Numbered from the stretch's first letter, positions 1 through 11,703 are shown. The stretch: 64,000 bases of DNA from Rhynchopus sp. YZ270_cl-10 (GCA_964035575.1 OZ037840.1:1426001-1490000); one strand, 5' to 3'. Numbers and translations: made by a program. Notes: generated by a model not told the origin, from the sequence alone.

Positions 1-1
1 A

Positions 2-1228
2 TCAACACTGAACACTGCTGGGGATGTGAGCCACATGAAGTACGGGCCAAGTGAGTTGGTGTACTGGACCCTGCAGTGCAAGGAACACGAAGACGTGCGC
101 ATCACCTGGACGTCTTTCAACATTGGCAACGACTCTCTGTGGATGAGGGCCCGGCCCACCTTCTTCAACGCGACAGGTTTGGACACTGTTGAGGACTTCA
201 CCTTCACTTCGACAGGATCCACCTACGTGTTCTTCAAAAGTGAGGCTGGCAGTGATGGTGGTGACTTTGCCTTCCGTTACGAGTGTCTGTCGAACGACAT
301 TGTACTGCCGAGCAGTGGCATCGTGGACAGGTTGCTTCCCGCAAAGATCGCTGACACCGTCTGGACTGTTTCTTGTCGCGGCATCTTTGTGGTGCAGTAC
401 TTGAACGACTTTGGTGGCGACTTCATCATCAGCATCGACGGGAATGAGAACTTACGTGTCAGTGGTGAGGACAGCAGAGTTACCAAACTGTACTTTCCAA
501 CACACGCAACTGCGTCGATGACTGCGAGTGTGAAGACTGGGAACAAGAAGGTGCTGTTCTCGTGGGCCTGTGACGCTATGCCTGCTGCTCTTCCATCAAC
601 ACTGAACACTGCTGGGGATGTGAGCCACATGAAGTACGGGCCGAATGAGCTGGTGTACTGGGTTCTGCAGTGCAAGGAACACGAAGAAGTGAACATCACC
701 TGGACGTCTTTCGACATTGGCAACGACTCTCTGTGGATGGTGCAGAGAGAGAGCGGAGTCTGGACCACCTTCTTCAACGCGTCTGGTTTGGACACTGTTG
801 AGGACTTCACCTTCACTTCGGCAGGATCCACCTTCGTGGTGTTCACCAGTGAGGCTGGCAGTGATGGTGGTGACTTTGCCTTCCGTTACGAGTGTCTGTC
901 CACACCTGCGCCTCCCACAGCAGAACCGCCGGCTACACCGACAGGAGCACCAACAGCACTGCCGACAGCAGATCTTGACACAAAGGGAGCGTTTGCGTCT
1001 ACTGATTCAGACGACGGAGGGCTCTCTGTGGGTGCCATTATCGGTATCAGTGTCGGTGTGGGTCTTGTTGCGATTGCGGCTGTGGTGCTCGTGGTGTGCT
1101 ATGTGGCAAGGAAGCAAACGACCAGAGCACCTAAATCCCCTAATGCATTCAACGAGTACAGCAAGGCGTATCCCTGTGCTCAGGGCAAAGAGCTCCCGGG
1201 GAGTTATGGCGAACAAAGCGTTGTGTAG
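2..1228 (+). CDS. CUB-like type I membrane protein, 5' end outside window
   Basis: This is the 3' part of the tandem gene whose full copy is at 4613-6187, and it is identical to that copy base for base where compared. The frame is open from base 2. It covers the second CUB-like module of the first pair, both modules of the second pair, the Pro/Thr-rich stalk, the transmembrane segment and the cytoplasmic tail, ending at TAG 1226-1228. The missing signal peptide and first module must lie left of the window. The role is inferred as a cell-surface binding protein; no catalytic domain is visible. Confidence 0.85.
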   Translation, partial: STLNTAGDVSHMKYGPSELVYWTLQCKEHEDVRITWTSFNIGNDSLWMRARPTFFNATGLDTVEDFTFTSTGSTYVFFKSEAGSDGGDFAFRYECLSNDIVLPSSGIVDRLLPAKIADTVWTVSCRGIFVVQYLNDFGGDFIISIDGNENLRVSGEDSRVTKLYFPTHATASMTASVKTGNKKVLFSWACDAMPAALPSTLNTAGDVSHMKYGPNELVYWVLQCKEHEEVNITWTSFDIGNDSLWMVQRESGVWTTFFNASGLDTVEDFTFTSAGSTFVVFTSEAGSDGGDFAFRYECLSTPAPPTAEPPATPTGAPTALPTADLDTKGAFASTDSDDGGLSVGAIIGISVGVGLVAIAAVVLVVCYVARKQTTRAPKSPNAFNEYSKAYPCAQGKELPGSYGEQSVV

Positions 1229-4200
1229 AGGAAAGAACTTTGAAAAGAGAGTTAAAAGTCCCTGAAACCGATGAGTGATAAGAGTTAGAGCCCCGTTCAA
1301 ACCTGCTGCCAAACTTGGCCGTAGGACGTCAGGTCGTATTCGTGGCACCTACCTTGTCTTTGTATTGCTCCTACTAGACTTGCTGTAGTGTTTCTTGTTG
1401 TTCACCCTTCAGCTCTACAGCCCTTTTTTTTTTAATTTTGTACAGTATTCCTGACAGAGATGGAGATAGATTTGGGGTTTTCAAAAAAGACCCGGTCTGA
1501 GCTTTTTAGGGTCAAAATTTTTTTTCCGACCGATTTTCTCCCAAATACCTTTTTTTTTTATTTTTTCCAGACCGGGTTTTTTGCCAAAATCCCATTTTTT
1601 TTTTTTTTTTACTGTTTGTGTTATAAATAGTAAGTATATGAATGTATTTTTTTTTTTTTTTTTTTTTTTGGCCCGGTCTTGCGACCGGGTCAATAGATGC
1701 ACCTCCAACCCTGAATTTCCTGATTCACCCAATAATGGTTTTGTCATCTGTGTCCAAGTTATGCTTCGCGGTACACGAGACTTCTTCGCAGCGTGTTTCA
1801 ACCTTTTTTCGTTGTGATAGCTCTATTTCTTTGTTTTTGTTTTTTTCCCCTTCTTTTCTGGTAGCAGTAGATTTGAACTCGTTTTATGTTGTATTCCTGA
1901 GGAACGTACGCTCCATCTGGGAATGCTGAATTCCCACAATGACGTAAGTTTGTCAAGCGAATACCTTTTTCTCGAGAAACTAAATACCTGTACTTTATCG
2001 TCGGTGTGTTGTCTGGCAAACGGAATATACCACCCATGTATTTTCTGGTCTATTTTTTTTCCGTACACGGTATTACATTTTCTAACTTCCCTTTTTGTGT
2101 TCCACGTGACCAGTGAGGCACATAAGCCTTTGTGAAGTCACGTATTTCTCTTATCGGCATGCTTTGTGATGTACGAATCCCCTTTTTCTTTGGGACTACA
2201 GAGTCACACGTGTCCTCCCCATGCAGTTGAGTCTCCTTGGGATCGAGCGAGCTCAACGACAGTGGTGAACTGGACCCAGCACTTTGTATGCCTTGGCCGC
2301 CATGTTTATTTTAATTTTTTTATAAGACATGTGTGCATTTCTAGTGAAATTTTTCAGTATCCACGAGTCGTTTTTTCCCTCCCGTGCTCCCCATCTCTCA
2401 CACATACATTACATCTTCATCAGGAAAATTGTCAATTTTTCGTTCATTATTGTGAACAGCGTTTGGTGTTTTTTCAAAAAAAAAAAAAAAAAAAAATGTG
2501 TGACTGAGTGTGGGGATCAGGGGTCCTAAGAGTGGTAACTTTTACCACTTCTGAAGTGACCTTTTTTATTTTTTTGAAATCCGAAGGTCACTTCGAAGTG
2601 ACCTTCGAAAAGTGCCCTAAAAAGTGACCTTTTTATTTTTATTTTTTGAAATCCGGTGTCACGAAGTGACCTCGGATGCTTAACATACACCGGGAACACG
2701 TTGGAGGGTCCGGGAATTTTTTTCTTTTTTGCCAAGATCAGGGGTCTGCAGGGCTGCAGGTTGCCACAATTTTAAGCGCATTTTTTTGAAATGTTGCGTA
2801 CCGTGGCTTCGCCAGAAACTTTCGTTTTAGCAAAATACGTAAGTAATTTACGTAAACTGACGATAATTACCAACGACAGTGCCATTTTATGTCAACATTT
2901 TTTAGAAATGTTGCGTACCGTGACTTCGCCAGGAACCTTTGGGTGACATGACCGCCGCTTCTTTTATAGATGTACTGAGGTTACTGATAAGAAGGCCGAC
3001 ACCCACTAAACATCTGCCAAAACATCTGCCTATGGCTGTGTTGTGTTATTCGTGGTAAGAAGCGTAACGGTGGCACCAGACTGCGAGACCGCGAAATTGC
3101 CTCACAAAAAAAAATCGTATCTAGTACTCTGTCCCTATGATACGGCGATAACCAACGTCCGGTGTATGTCCGAGGAATTTGCACCTTTTCGACCTCACTT
3201 TTGTTGTTCCTCTGAGGGGGGAAAGTTTTTTTTTTCCCTCCCCAAAAAACGAGAAGTGACCTTGAAGTTACCATTTTTAATTTTTTTGAGAACAGCGTTA
3301 GGACCCCTGGTGGGGATGCGTTCAAGAATTAAACTCTTCCCCCGAAACCCCCTTTCATCTCTAGTTTTCTTTGTCCAAACGTCGAGTGGACGCGTAATTT
3401 TTTTTTTTTTTTTTTTTTCATTTTTATCGTTTCAGTGCTATCAATGTATTGATTGCGCAGTATTATGTTGAAATACTAATTTTTAATTTGTCTCCGTCCC
3501 ACCCACTACAGCCCACCCCATTCCTCCGAACATTGTTCGGTTGTCTTGAAAGTCGCCACAAACCGTCTTTTTTCTCCTTTTTTTTTTCTCCCTTTGCTAC
3601 AAAAAAAAAAAAAAAACAAAGACGGGAGGTGTCGCTTTTGAGCGTCCTTTGTGTGCTTTCTATTCTTTGAATGGAAAGTACATGAAATTAGTTTTGTTAC
3701 ATTTAGCAAGATGTGTACAGATACGTTCATGTTTCAAAAACAATATATTTTTGCTTCATGACAGTCTTGGCAGATCTTACGAACTATTTGTCGTCCTTTC
3801 TTTTTTGTGCTTCCTTCTTTTGCTTTCATCCGGATGGCTGGCATCATACGTGGGTCAGTCGGAGGTGCCTGCATCAACAACTACTATTTCCCCCTGCAAA
3901 ACAACACAATCCGGGTGTTCGATAACCCCACGGATCCTCACTGGCTGCATATCAGAGACGTTTTGCCCTATCTCTTTTCCACCCATACTTCCCCTTGTCA
4001 GAATGGCCCACTAGGTAGCGAAGAGACCTCGGTCCCTTCCCCTGCCTGTTCCATGGCCTGGTTTTGCTGCTAAAGGAAGAACAATAAAAGCCACCCCTTT
4101 CCCCCCCACTGTTTTTTTAGGTCACCTTTTGGTGCTGCCTTCAACTCTTTAATAACTCCCTCCCCCTTTGCTAATCGAGCACAACTCGGGTTTTGTACGA

Positions 4201-4612
4201 ACCTTCCTGGGCGATTGTTTCATAACCATGGAGTTACATGAATAGAAGAAAGTTTGTACTGTCTGATGATGCTGTCTGAACCTCTTCTGTGTCACTAGCA
4301 CAGCGCACAGTAGGTCGAGTATTTGTGGCCATTGCTCAAAGGTGTGAAGGTTTGATGCTCCCATGGAAACCCCCTACCCTCTACTGCACAGTTGCACAGT
4401 AATGCGAGAGTACAACTGACTCGGAACAGCTTTGGAGTGGGCTTGCCTCCCGAGGTGTATGCACCTTCTGTGCTGCAATATAGGAACTATGTTCTGCTCC
4501 TCGTGTTCCCAGTGAGAACTGAATCACGCCGAGCTTGTTGACTGTCTGTGTGCTTGCACCCCACACTCACTCCAGATAAGCCATACACCCTTTGCAACAC
4601 ACTCTCCACACC
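1229..4612. other. Spacer of tandem unit, first copy; no gene seen
   Basis: This 3.4-kb spacer is rich in T and A homopolymers, for example near 1420, 1640, 2478, 3398 and 3600. Short open frames here are low-complexity Phe/Lys runs and are not credible genes. It contains several AAGTGACC words between 2550 and 2670 and one dispersed repeat at 2766-2953. It must include the promoter of the gene at 4613, but I see no convincing core element. Confidence 0.6.
2766..2953 (+). repeat. Dispersed repeat, 'TTGCGTACCG' family, copy 1
   Basis: About 188 bp with two internal copies of GAAATGTTGCGTACCG followed by TGRCTTCGCCAG. Matching copies lie at 7725-7912 (by tandem duplication) and 18205-18392 (dispersed, diverged). 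No coding capacity is seen. Confidence 0.75.
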
Positions 4613-6187
4613 ATGTATTCAGTTCTTGTGGCAGCCATGGCGCTGCACGCTGGTGTGCACAACCTCGACAATAGCAGTGGCATCGTGGACTGGCTTCTTC
4701 CCGGGCAAATTGCCGACACGGTCTGGACTGTTTCCTGTGACGGCACGTTTGTGGTGCAGTACTTGAACGACTTTGGTGGCGAGTTCATCATCAGCATCGA
4801 CGGGAAAGAGGAGTCACGTGTCAGTGGTGAGCACACGACACTGACGAAAACAAGCTTTTCAGCAAACACAACTGTGTCGATGACTGCGAGTGTGAAGTCG
4901 CATGGGAACAAGAAGGTTCTGTTCTCGTGGGCCTGTGACGCTATGCCTGCTGCTCTTCCATCAACACTGAACACTGCTGGGGATGTGAGCCACATGAAGT
5001 ACGGGCCAAGTGAGTTGGTGTACTGGACCCTGCAGTGCAAGGAACACGAAGACGTGCGCATCACCTGGACGTCTTTCAACATTGGCAACGACTCTCTGTG
5101 GATGAGGGCCCGGCCCACCTTCTTCAACGCGACAGGTTTGGACACTGTTGAGGACTTCACCTTCACTTCGACAGGATCCACCTACGTGTTCTTCAAAAGT
5201 GAGGCTGGCAGTGATGGTGGTGACTTTGCCTTCCGTTACGAGTGTCTGTCGAACGACATTGTACTGCCGAGCAGTGGCATCGTGGACAGGTTGCTTCCCG
5301 CAAAGATCGCTGACACCGTCTGGACTGTTTCTTGTCGCGGCATCTTTGTGGTGCAGTACTTGAACGACTTTGGTGGCGACTTCATCATCAGCATCGACGG
5401 GAATGAGAACTTACGTGTCAGTGGTGAGGACAGCAGAGTTACCAAACTGTACTTTCCAACACACGCAACTGCGTCGATGACTGCGAGTGTGAAGACTGGG
5501 AACAAGAAGGTGCTGTTCTCGTGGGCCTGTGACGCTATGCCTGCTGCTCTTCCATCAACACTGAACACTGCTGGGGATGTGAGCCACATGAAGTACGGGC
5601 CGAATGAGCTGGTGTACTGGGTTCTGCAGTGCAAGGAACACGAAGAAGTGAACATCACCTGGACGTCTTTCGACATTGGCAACGACTCTCTGTGGATGGT
5701 GCAGAGAGAGAGCGGAGTCTGGACCACCTTCTTCAACGCGTCTGGTTTGGACACTGTTGAGGACTTCACCTTCACTTCGGCAGGATCCACCTTCGTGGTG
5801 TTCACCAGTGAGGCTGGCAGTGATGGTGGTGACTTTGCCTTCCGTTACGAGTGTCTGTCCACACCTGCGCCTCCCACAGCAGAACCGCCGGCTACACCGA
5901 CAGGAGCACCAACAGCACTGCCGACAGCAGATCTTGACACAAAGGGAGCGTTTGCGTCTACTGATTCAGACGACGGAGGGCTCTCTGTGGGTGCCATTAT
6001 CGGTATCAGTGTCGGTGTGGGTCTTGTTGCGATTGCGGCTGTGGTGCTCGTGGTGTGCTATGTGGCAAGGAAGCAAACGACCAGAGCACCTAAATCCCCT
6101 AATGCATTCAACGAGTACAGCAAGGCGTATCCCTGTGCTCAGGGCAAAGAGCTCCCGGGGAGTTATGGCGAACAAAGCGTTGTGTAG
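4613..6187 (+). CDS. CUB-like four-module type I membrane protein (524 aa)
   Basis: The first in-frame ATG is 4613; the open frame extends upstream only without ATG. Residues 1-17 form a hydrophobic signal peptide. Two module pairs follow, about residues 20-211 and 220-415. The second pair repeats the first, sharing ADTVWTVSC, VVQYLNDFGG, LFSWACDAMPAALPSTLN and the closing SEAGSDGGDFAFRYEC. The two-Cys, beta-rich pattern with W, SF and F.YEC resembles CUB domains. A Pro/Thr/Ala stalk (about 416-455) leads to a Gly-rich transmembrane helix (about 459-484) and a 40-residue tail without a kinase or cyclase. Several N-glycosylation sequons (NDS, NAT, NTT, NIT) fit a secretory ectodomain. It probably binds a ligand or neighbouring cell at the plasma membrane. 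The same signal-peptide start heads the hybrid at 9572, so a cyclase-linked relative may have existed. Family call is moderate; topology is strong. Confidence 0.85.
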   Translation: MYSVLVAAMALHAGVHNLDNSSGIVDWLLPGQIADTVWTVSCDGTFVVQYLNDFGGEFIISIDGKEESRVSGEHTTLTKTSFSANTTVSMTASVKSHGNKKVLFSWACDAMPAALPSTLNTAGDVSHMKYGPSELVYWTLQCKEHEDVRITWTSFNIGNDSLWMRARPTFFNATGLDTVEDFTFTSTGSTYVFFKSEAGSDGGDFAFRYECLSNDIVLPSSGIVDRLLPAKIADTVWTVSCRGIFVVQYLNDFGGDFIISIDGNENLRVSGEDSRVTKLYFPTHATASMTASVKTGNKKVLFSWACDAMPAALPSTLNTAGDVSHMKYGPNELVYWVLQCKEHEEVNITWTSFDIGNDSLWMVQRESGVWTTFFNASGLDTVEDFTFTSAGSTFVVFTSEAGSDGGDFAFRYECLSTPAPPTAEPPATPTGAPTALPTADLDTKGAFASTDSDDGGLSVGAIIGISVGVGLVAIAAVVLVVCYVARKQTTRAPKSPNAFNEYSKAYPCAQGKELPGSYGEQSVV

Positions 6188-9100
6188 AGGAAAGAACTTT
6201 GAAAAGAGAGTTAAAAGTCCCTGAAACCGATGAGTGATAAGAGTTAGAGCCCCGTTCAAACCTGCTGCCAAACTTGGCCGTAGGACGTCAGGTCGTATTC
6301 GTGGCACCTACCTTGTCTTTGTATTGCTCCTACTAGACTTGCTGTAGTGTTTCTTGTTGTTCACCCTTCAGCTCTACAGCCCTTTTTTTTTTAATTTTGT
6401 ACAGTATTCCTGACAGAGATGGAGATAGATTTGGGGTTTTCAAAAAAGACCCGGTCTGAGCTTTTTAGGGTCAAAATTTTTTTTCCGACCGATTTTCTCC
6501 CAAATACCTTTTTTTTTTATTTTTTCCAGACCGGGTTTTTTGCCAAAATCCCATTTTTTTTTTTTTTTTACTGTTTGTGTTATAAATAGTAAGTATATGA
6601 ATGTATTTTTTTTTTTTTTTTTTTTTTTGGCCCGGTCTTGCGACCGGGTCAATAGATGCACCTCCAACCCTGAATTTCCTGATTCACCCAATAATGGTTT
6701 TGTCATCTGTGTCCAAGTTATGCTTCGCGGTACACGAGACTTCTTCGCAGCGTGTTTCAACCTTTTTTCGTTGTGATAGCTCTATTTCTTTGTTTTTGTT
6801 TTTTTCCCCTTCTTTTCTGGTAGCAGTAGATTTGAACTCGTTTTATGTTGTATTCCTGAGGAACGTACGCTCCATCTGGGAATGCTGAATTCCCACAATG
6901 ACGTAAGTTTGTCAAGCGAATACCTTTTTCTCGAGAAACTAAATACCTGTACTTTATCGTCGGTGTGTTGTCTGGCAAACGGAATATACCACCCATGTAT
7001 TTTCTGGTCTATTTTTTTTCCGTACACGGTATTACATTTTCTAACTTCCCTTTTTGTGTTCCACGTGACCAGTGAGGCACATAAGCCTTTGTGAAGTCAC
7101 GTATTTCTCTTATCGGCATGCTTTGTGATGTACGAATCCCCTTTTTCTTTGGGACTACAGAGTCACACGTGTCCTCCCCATGCAGTTGAGTCTCCTTGGG
7201 ATCGAGCGAGCTCAACGACAGTGGTGAACTGGACCCAGCACTTTGTATGCCTTGGCCGCCATGTTTATTTTAATTTTTTTATAAGACATGTGTGCATTTC
7301 TAGTGAAATTTTTCAGTATCCACGAGTCGTTTTTTCCCTCCCGTGCTCCCCATCTCTCACACATACATTACATCTTCATCAGGAAAATTGTCAATTTTTC
7401 GTTCATTATTGTGAACAGCGTTTGGTGTTTTTTCAAAAAAAAAAAAAAAAAAAAATGTGTGACTGAGTGTGGGGATCAGGGGTCCTAAGAGTGGTAACTT
7501 TTACCACTTCTGAAGTGACCTTTTTTATTTTTTTGAAATCCGAAGGTCACTTCGAAGTGACCTTCGAAAAGTGCCCTAAAAAGTGACCTTTTTATTTTTA
7601 TTTTTTGAAATCCGGTGTCACGAAGTGACCTCGGATGCTTAACATACACCGGGAACACGTTGGAGGGTCCGGGAATTTTTTTCTTTTTTGCCAAGATCAG
7701 GGGTCTGCAGGGCTGCAGGTTGCCACAATTTTAAGCGCATTTTTTTGAAATGTTGCGTACCGTGGCTTCGCCAGAAACTTTCGTTTTAGCAAAATACGTA
7801 AGTAATTTACGTAAACTGACGATAATTACCAACGACAGTGCCATTTTATGTCAACATTTTTTAGAAATGTTGCGTACCGTGACTTCGCCAGGAACCTTTG
7901 GGTGACATGACCGCCGCTTCTTTTATAGATGTACTGAGGTTACTGATAAGAAGGCCGACACCCACTAAACATCTGCCAAAACATCTGCCTATGGCTGTGT
8001 TGTGTTATTCGTGGTAAGAAGCGTAACGGTGGCACCAGACTGCGAGACCGCGAAATTGCCTCACAAAAAAAAATCGTATCTAGTACTCTGTCCCTATGAT
8101 ACGGCGATAACCAACGTCCGGTGTATGTCCGAGGAATTTGCACCTTTTCGACCTCACTTTTGTTGTTCCTCTGAGGGGGGAAAGTTTTTTTTTTCCCTCC
8201 CCAAAAAACGAGAAGTGACCTTGAAGTTACCATTTTTAATTTTTTTGAGAACAGCGTTAGGACCCCTGGTGGGGATGCGTTCAAGAATTAAACTCTTCCC
8301 CCGAAACCCCCTTTCATCTCTAGTTTTCTTTGTCCAAACGTCGAGTGGACGCGTAATTTTTTTTTTTTTTTTTTTTTCATTTTTATCGTTTCAGTGCTAT
8401 CAATGTATTGATTGCGCAGTATTATGTTGAAATACTAATTTTTAATTTGTCTCCGTCCCACCCACTACAGCCCACCCCATTCCTCCGAACATTGTTCGGT
8501 TGTCTTGAAAGTCGCCACAAACCGTCTTTTTTCTCCTTTTTTTTTTCTCCCTTTGCTACAAAAAAAAAAAAAAAACAAAGACGGGAGGTGTCGCTTTTGA
8601 GCGTCCTTTGTGTGCTTTCTATTCTTTGAATGGAAAGTACATGAAATTAGTTTTGTTACATTTAGCAAGATGTGTACAGATACGTTCATGTTTCAAAAAC
8701 AATATATTTTTGCTTCATGACAGTCTTGGCAGATCTTACGAACTATTTGTCGTCCTTTCTTTTTTGTGCTTCCTTCTTTTGCTTTCATCCGGATGGCTGG
8801 CATCATACGTGGGTCAGTCGGAGGTGCCTGCATCAACAACTACTATTTCCCCCTGCAAAACAACACAATCCGGGTGTTCGATAACCCCACGGATCCTCAC
8901 TGGCTGCATATCAGAGACGTTTTGCCCTATCTCTTTTCCACCCATACTTCCCCTTGTCAGAATGGCCCACTAGGTAGCGAAGAGACCTCGGTCCCTTCCC
9001 CTGCCTGTTCCATGGCCTGGTTTTGCTGCTAAAGGAAGAACAATAAAAGCCACCCCTTTCCCCCCCACTGTTTTTTTAGGTCACCTTTTGGTGCTGCCTT

Positions 9101-9571
9101 CAACTCTTTAATAACTCCCTCCCCCTTTGCTAATCGAGCACAACTCGGGTTTTGTACGAACCTTCCTGGGCGATTGTTTCATAACCATGGAGTTACATGA
9201 ATAGAAGAAAGTTTGTACTGTCTGATGATGCTGTCTGAACCTCTTCTGTGTCACTAGCACAGCGCACAGTAGGTCGAGTATTTGTGGCCATTGCTCAAAG
9301 GTGTGAAGGTTTGATGCTCCCATGGAAACCCCCTACCCTCTACTGCACAGTTGCACAGTAATGCGAGAGTACAACTGACTCGGAACAGCTTTGGAGTGGG
9401 CTTGCCTCCCGAGGTGTATGCACCTTCTGTGCTGCAATATAGGAACTATGTTCTGCTCCTCGTGTTCCCAGTGAGAACTGAATCACGCCGAGCTTGTTGA
9501 CTGTCTGTGTGCTTGCACCCCACACTCACTCCAGATAAGCCATACACCCTTTGCAACACACTCTCCACACC
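6188..9571. other. Spacer of tandem unit, second copy; no gene seen
   Basis: Second copy of the 3.4-kb T-rich spacer at 1229-4612, with the same homopolymers and the same embedded dispersed repeat (7725-7912). I found no difference from the first copy on reading, and no credible gene. Confidence 0.6.
7725..7912 (+). repeat. Dispersed repeat, 'TTGCGTACCG' family, copy 2
   Basis: Same repeat as at 2766-2953, carried along by the 4,959-bp duplication. Confidence 0.75.
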
Positions 9572-9768
9572 ATGTATTCAGTTCTTGTGGCAGCCATGGC
9601 GCTGCACGCTGGTGTGCACAACCTCGACAATAGCAGTGGCATCGTGGACTGGCTTCTTCCCGGGCAAATTGCCGACACGGTCTGGACTGTTTCCTGTGAC
9701 GGCACGTTTGTGGTGCAGTACTTGAACGACTTTGGTGGCGAGTTCATCATCAGCATCGACGGGAAAGA
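9572..9768 (+). pseudogene. 5' stump of a third CUB-like gene
   Basis: From ATG 9572 the sequence equals 4613-4809: signal peptide plus the first half of module 1, up to the ISIDGKE segment. At 9769 it changes abruptly to unrelated cyclase-tail DNA. The stump's own frame runs only to a stop at 9875-9877 and cannot make a receptor. The upstream spacer, and so presumably the promoter, is intact, so the stump may still be transcribed. Confidence 0.85.
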
Positions 9769-10263
9769 ATGGTACAGGACGGTGTCACAGCGAACGTCGG
9801 CATTGCAAAGGGTTCTGCACAGTTCGGGCTGTTTGGCGGGGAAGGCACAAAACGGTACGATGTGCTGGGCAGCGTGATCCCATCCGCATCGCTGCTGATG
9901 GTCCTGAACAAGCAGTACAACACTTCCATCCTGACCGCACCCGTGCTGCAGAAAGAGGCTGGCAGCTTCTTCTACTTCAGGATTGTGGACTATGTTTGCT
10001 ACACGAAGATGGATGGAGCTGCCTGCTTTGTGCTCGAGCTTGTATCTCGCAAGGAAACAGGCGGTGAGGAGTGGATGTACGAGCTGGAGGCTGCCAATGG
10101 GAAGGACCCGTGTTCCACACTAAATGATGCATGGAGGCAATACATCAAGGAAGGCAAGCTGACAAGCAGCGCCGGGGTGACTGGTGTTCTCGCCGAGATC
10201 ATGTCCGGCAAACCACCTCAAGGTGAGTATGTCGCTCCTTCTGCGCCCCTGAACCTGATGTGA
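9769..10263 (+). pseudogene. Class III nucleotide cyclase C-terminal fragment (164 codons)
   Basis: An open frame from ATG 9769 to TGA 10263 aligns along its whole length with residues about 832-990 of the receptor cyclase at 19347-22319. Shared blocks include FGLFGG.GTK.YD, LLNK.Y.T, F..IVD.V.YTK, EWMYE.E and a final GEY. It starts inside the cyclase fold, so the metal-binding half is absent. At the substrate and transition-state site the usual N..AxR reads I-P-S-A-S-L-L, so even the remaining half is degenerate. Its frame differs from that of the CUB-like stump directly upstream, so no direct fusion protein can be read. It is most simply a recombination remnant of a neighbouring cyclase gene. 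Whether it is translated on its own is unknown. Confidence 0.8.
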
Positions 10264-11100
10264 AGTTTGTGGCAGGGCCATACTTATCACTAAATATGCC
10301 GTTTTCCCCGAAAATTTTTAGAATCCCACGGCCAATTTCTTTCTTTTTGGAGAAAAAAATATTCCGCGCTTCGCGCGAAAAAGGTCCTCAGAAGCTCAAT
10401 TCCGGAAACAAATACGGGGGGGAGCGACGTCTTCCAACTCCTCCGCCATCAGCAGGAACACCTCCGTTTTCTCTTGAACCTGTGACGCTTGTGACTGAGA
10501 AACAGGGCAACAGCGTGTTCAAGAATATTCCCCGTCTTTTCGGTGTTAAACTCGGGTGCCTGTTCATGAAGAATCATCAGCTTCTCAATATGTGTGTGAA
10601 ACTGCCATCACGTTTACTTTGCCCTTTACCCTCCCCTCAGTGGTCAAGTACTGACCATATTTTTCATCCTTCTTTTCAAAAAAGCATACAGAACATTAAG
10701 TTGATTGTTTCCTTTTTGATAGTCGTTGTTATTGTGCACTCACAAAAAGTGTTCTTTTCTTTCTTTTAGCCCTTGCTCCTTCTGATGAGCGCGGTCAAAG
10801 GGCTGTTATCCTGGTCAAGGAGCAGACCGCCGAAACCAGCAGTGCTCTCAAGATCCTCCACGTAGGGGAGGATATTTCCTCCAGGGGCTTTTTTTTTTTT
10901 TTTCAGGCTTTTTTGGTGGAGGATTTCCTCCATTTTTTTTTTTTTTTTGGCAGGCTCGGGTGGAGGATTATCCTCCTAGGGGTTTTATAGTGGGGAGTCA
11001 CTTTGTCTCCCCCGAGGGAGCCAATATTTTCCCGAGCCTGTATGCACCGTCCAGGGCTGCACCTTAAAAAAAATTGCCTGCCGCGCCATTTTCATTTTTG
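10264..11100. other. Noncoding; palindromic GGAGGAT words
   Basis: No gene recognised. Between about 10850 and 10985 the word GTGGAGGAT and its complement ATCCTCC recur in short palindromes separated by T runs, for example TGGAGGATTTCCTCCA. One more copy lies near 11574. This looks like a small foldback repeat. Confidence 0.45.
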
Positions 11101-11510
11101 CTACTCAAAAAAAGGGTTCGTTGAGTGATTCTGTGGTGTAAAAGGAAACATTCTTACACCGTACCCTAATTTTTTTTCGCCTGCGGCGCCATTTATATTA
11201 ATTTTTTTGCTCCGCAAAAAAATAGAGTTGGCAATGTCTTTGGATACCCTTGCATTTTGCAGCCAAAAAATACAACTTGACCAAAGCTGCAAAAATTTTG
11301 CCGTTTTTTTATAATTACCGCCGTTGCATCAGCCCCTGCTTCTGGAAGACGTATTGGTTTTGTACGGTTCGTGGAGCGTACGGTGCAAGAGAAAGGATTA
11401 GATTTCCGTTTTTTATTATCTCGCAAAATTGACCCGCCTCTCCGCTCTGTGGCTGTCAGGGAGGCGCGCGCGAAGCGCGCGACGACCGCTTGTTGCGGGG
11501 GAAAAATTTT
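11101..11510 (+). repeat. Dispersed repeat, 'CGCCTGCGGCGCCAT' family, copy 1
   Basis: About 410 bp marked by TGTGGTGTAAAAG, CGCCTGCGGCGCCAT, TTTGCTCCGCAAAAAAATA and CATTTTGCAGCC. A shorter direct copy lies at 33090-33262 and a near full-length inverted copy at 38645-39055. No coding capacity is seen. Confidence 0.8.
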
Positions 11511-11703
11511 TTTTTTGGGGGTTTTTTTTGCAAAAATAAAATCCTCCTCATTTCGAAAATTCTGCTTTTTTCGTGGAGGATCTTGAGAGCCCTGGAAACC
11601 AGACCTTTTTTTTTTTATACCCGTTTGCTAACGACATCAAAAAATAAAGACCCCTTTTTTTATTGGGGGGTTTTTTCTTTTTCCCCTTTTTTACATACAA
11701 GTA

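Larger units (their letters stand above)
1..9768 (+). repeat. Tandem array, 4,959-bp unit (CUB-like gene plus spacer)
   Basis: Bases 1-4808 reappear at 4960-9767 with a constant offset of 4,959. Everywhere I compared them, including long homopolymer runs, the copies look identical. The window opens inside one unit, holds one whole unit and ends the array 197 bp into the next gene at 9768. Identity through the noncoding spacer points to very recent duplication, gene conversion or an assembly duplication, which sequence alone cannot separate. Confidence 0.95.

Noticed and set aside
1481-2730. Short frames rich in Phe or Lys in the tandem-unit spacer
   Set aside because: They come from T and A homopolymers, lack domains, and occur on both strands over the same bases.
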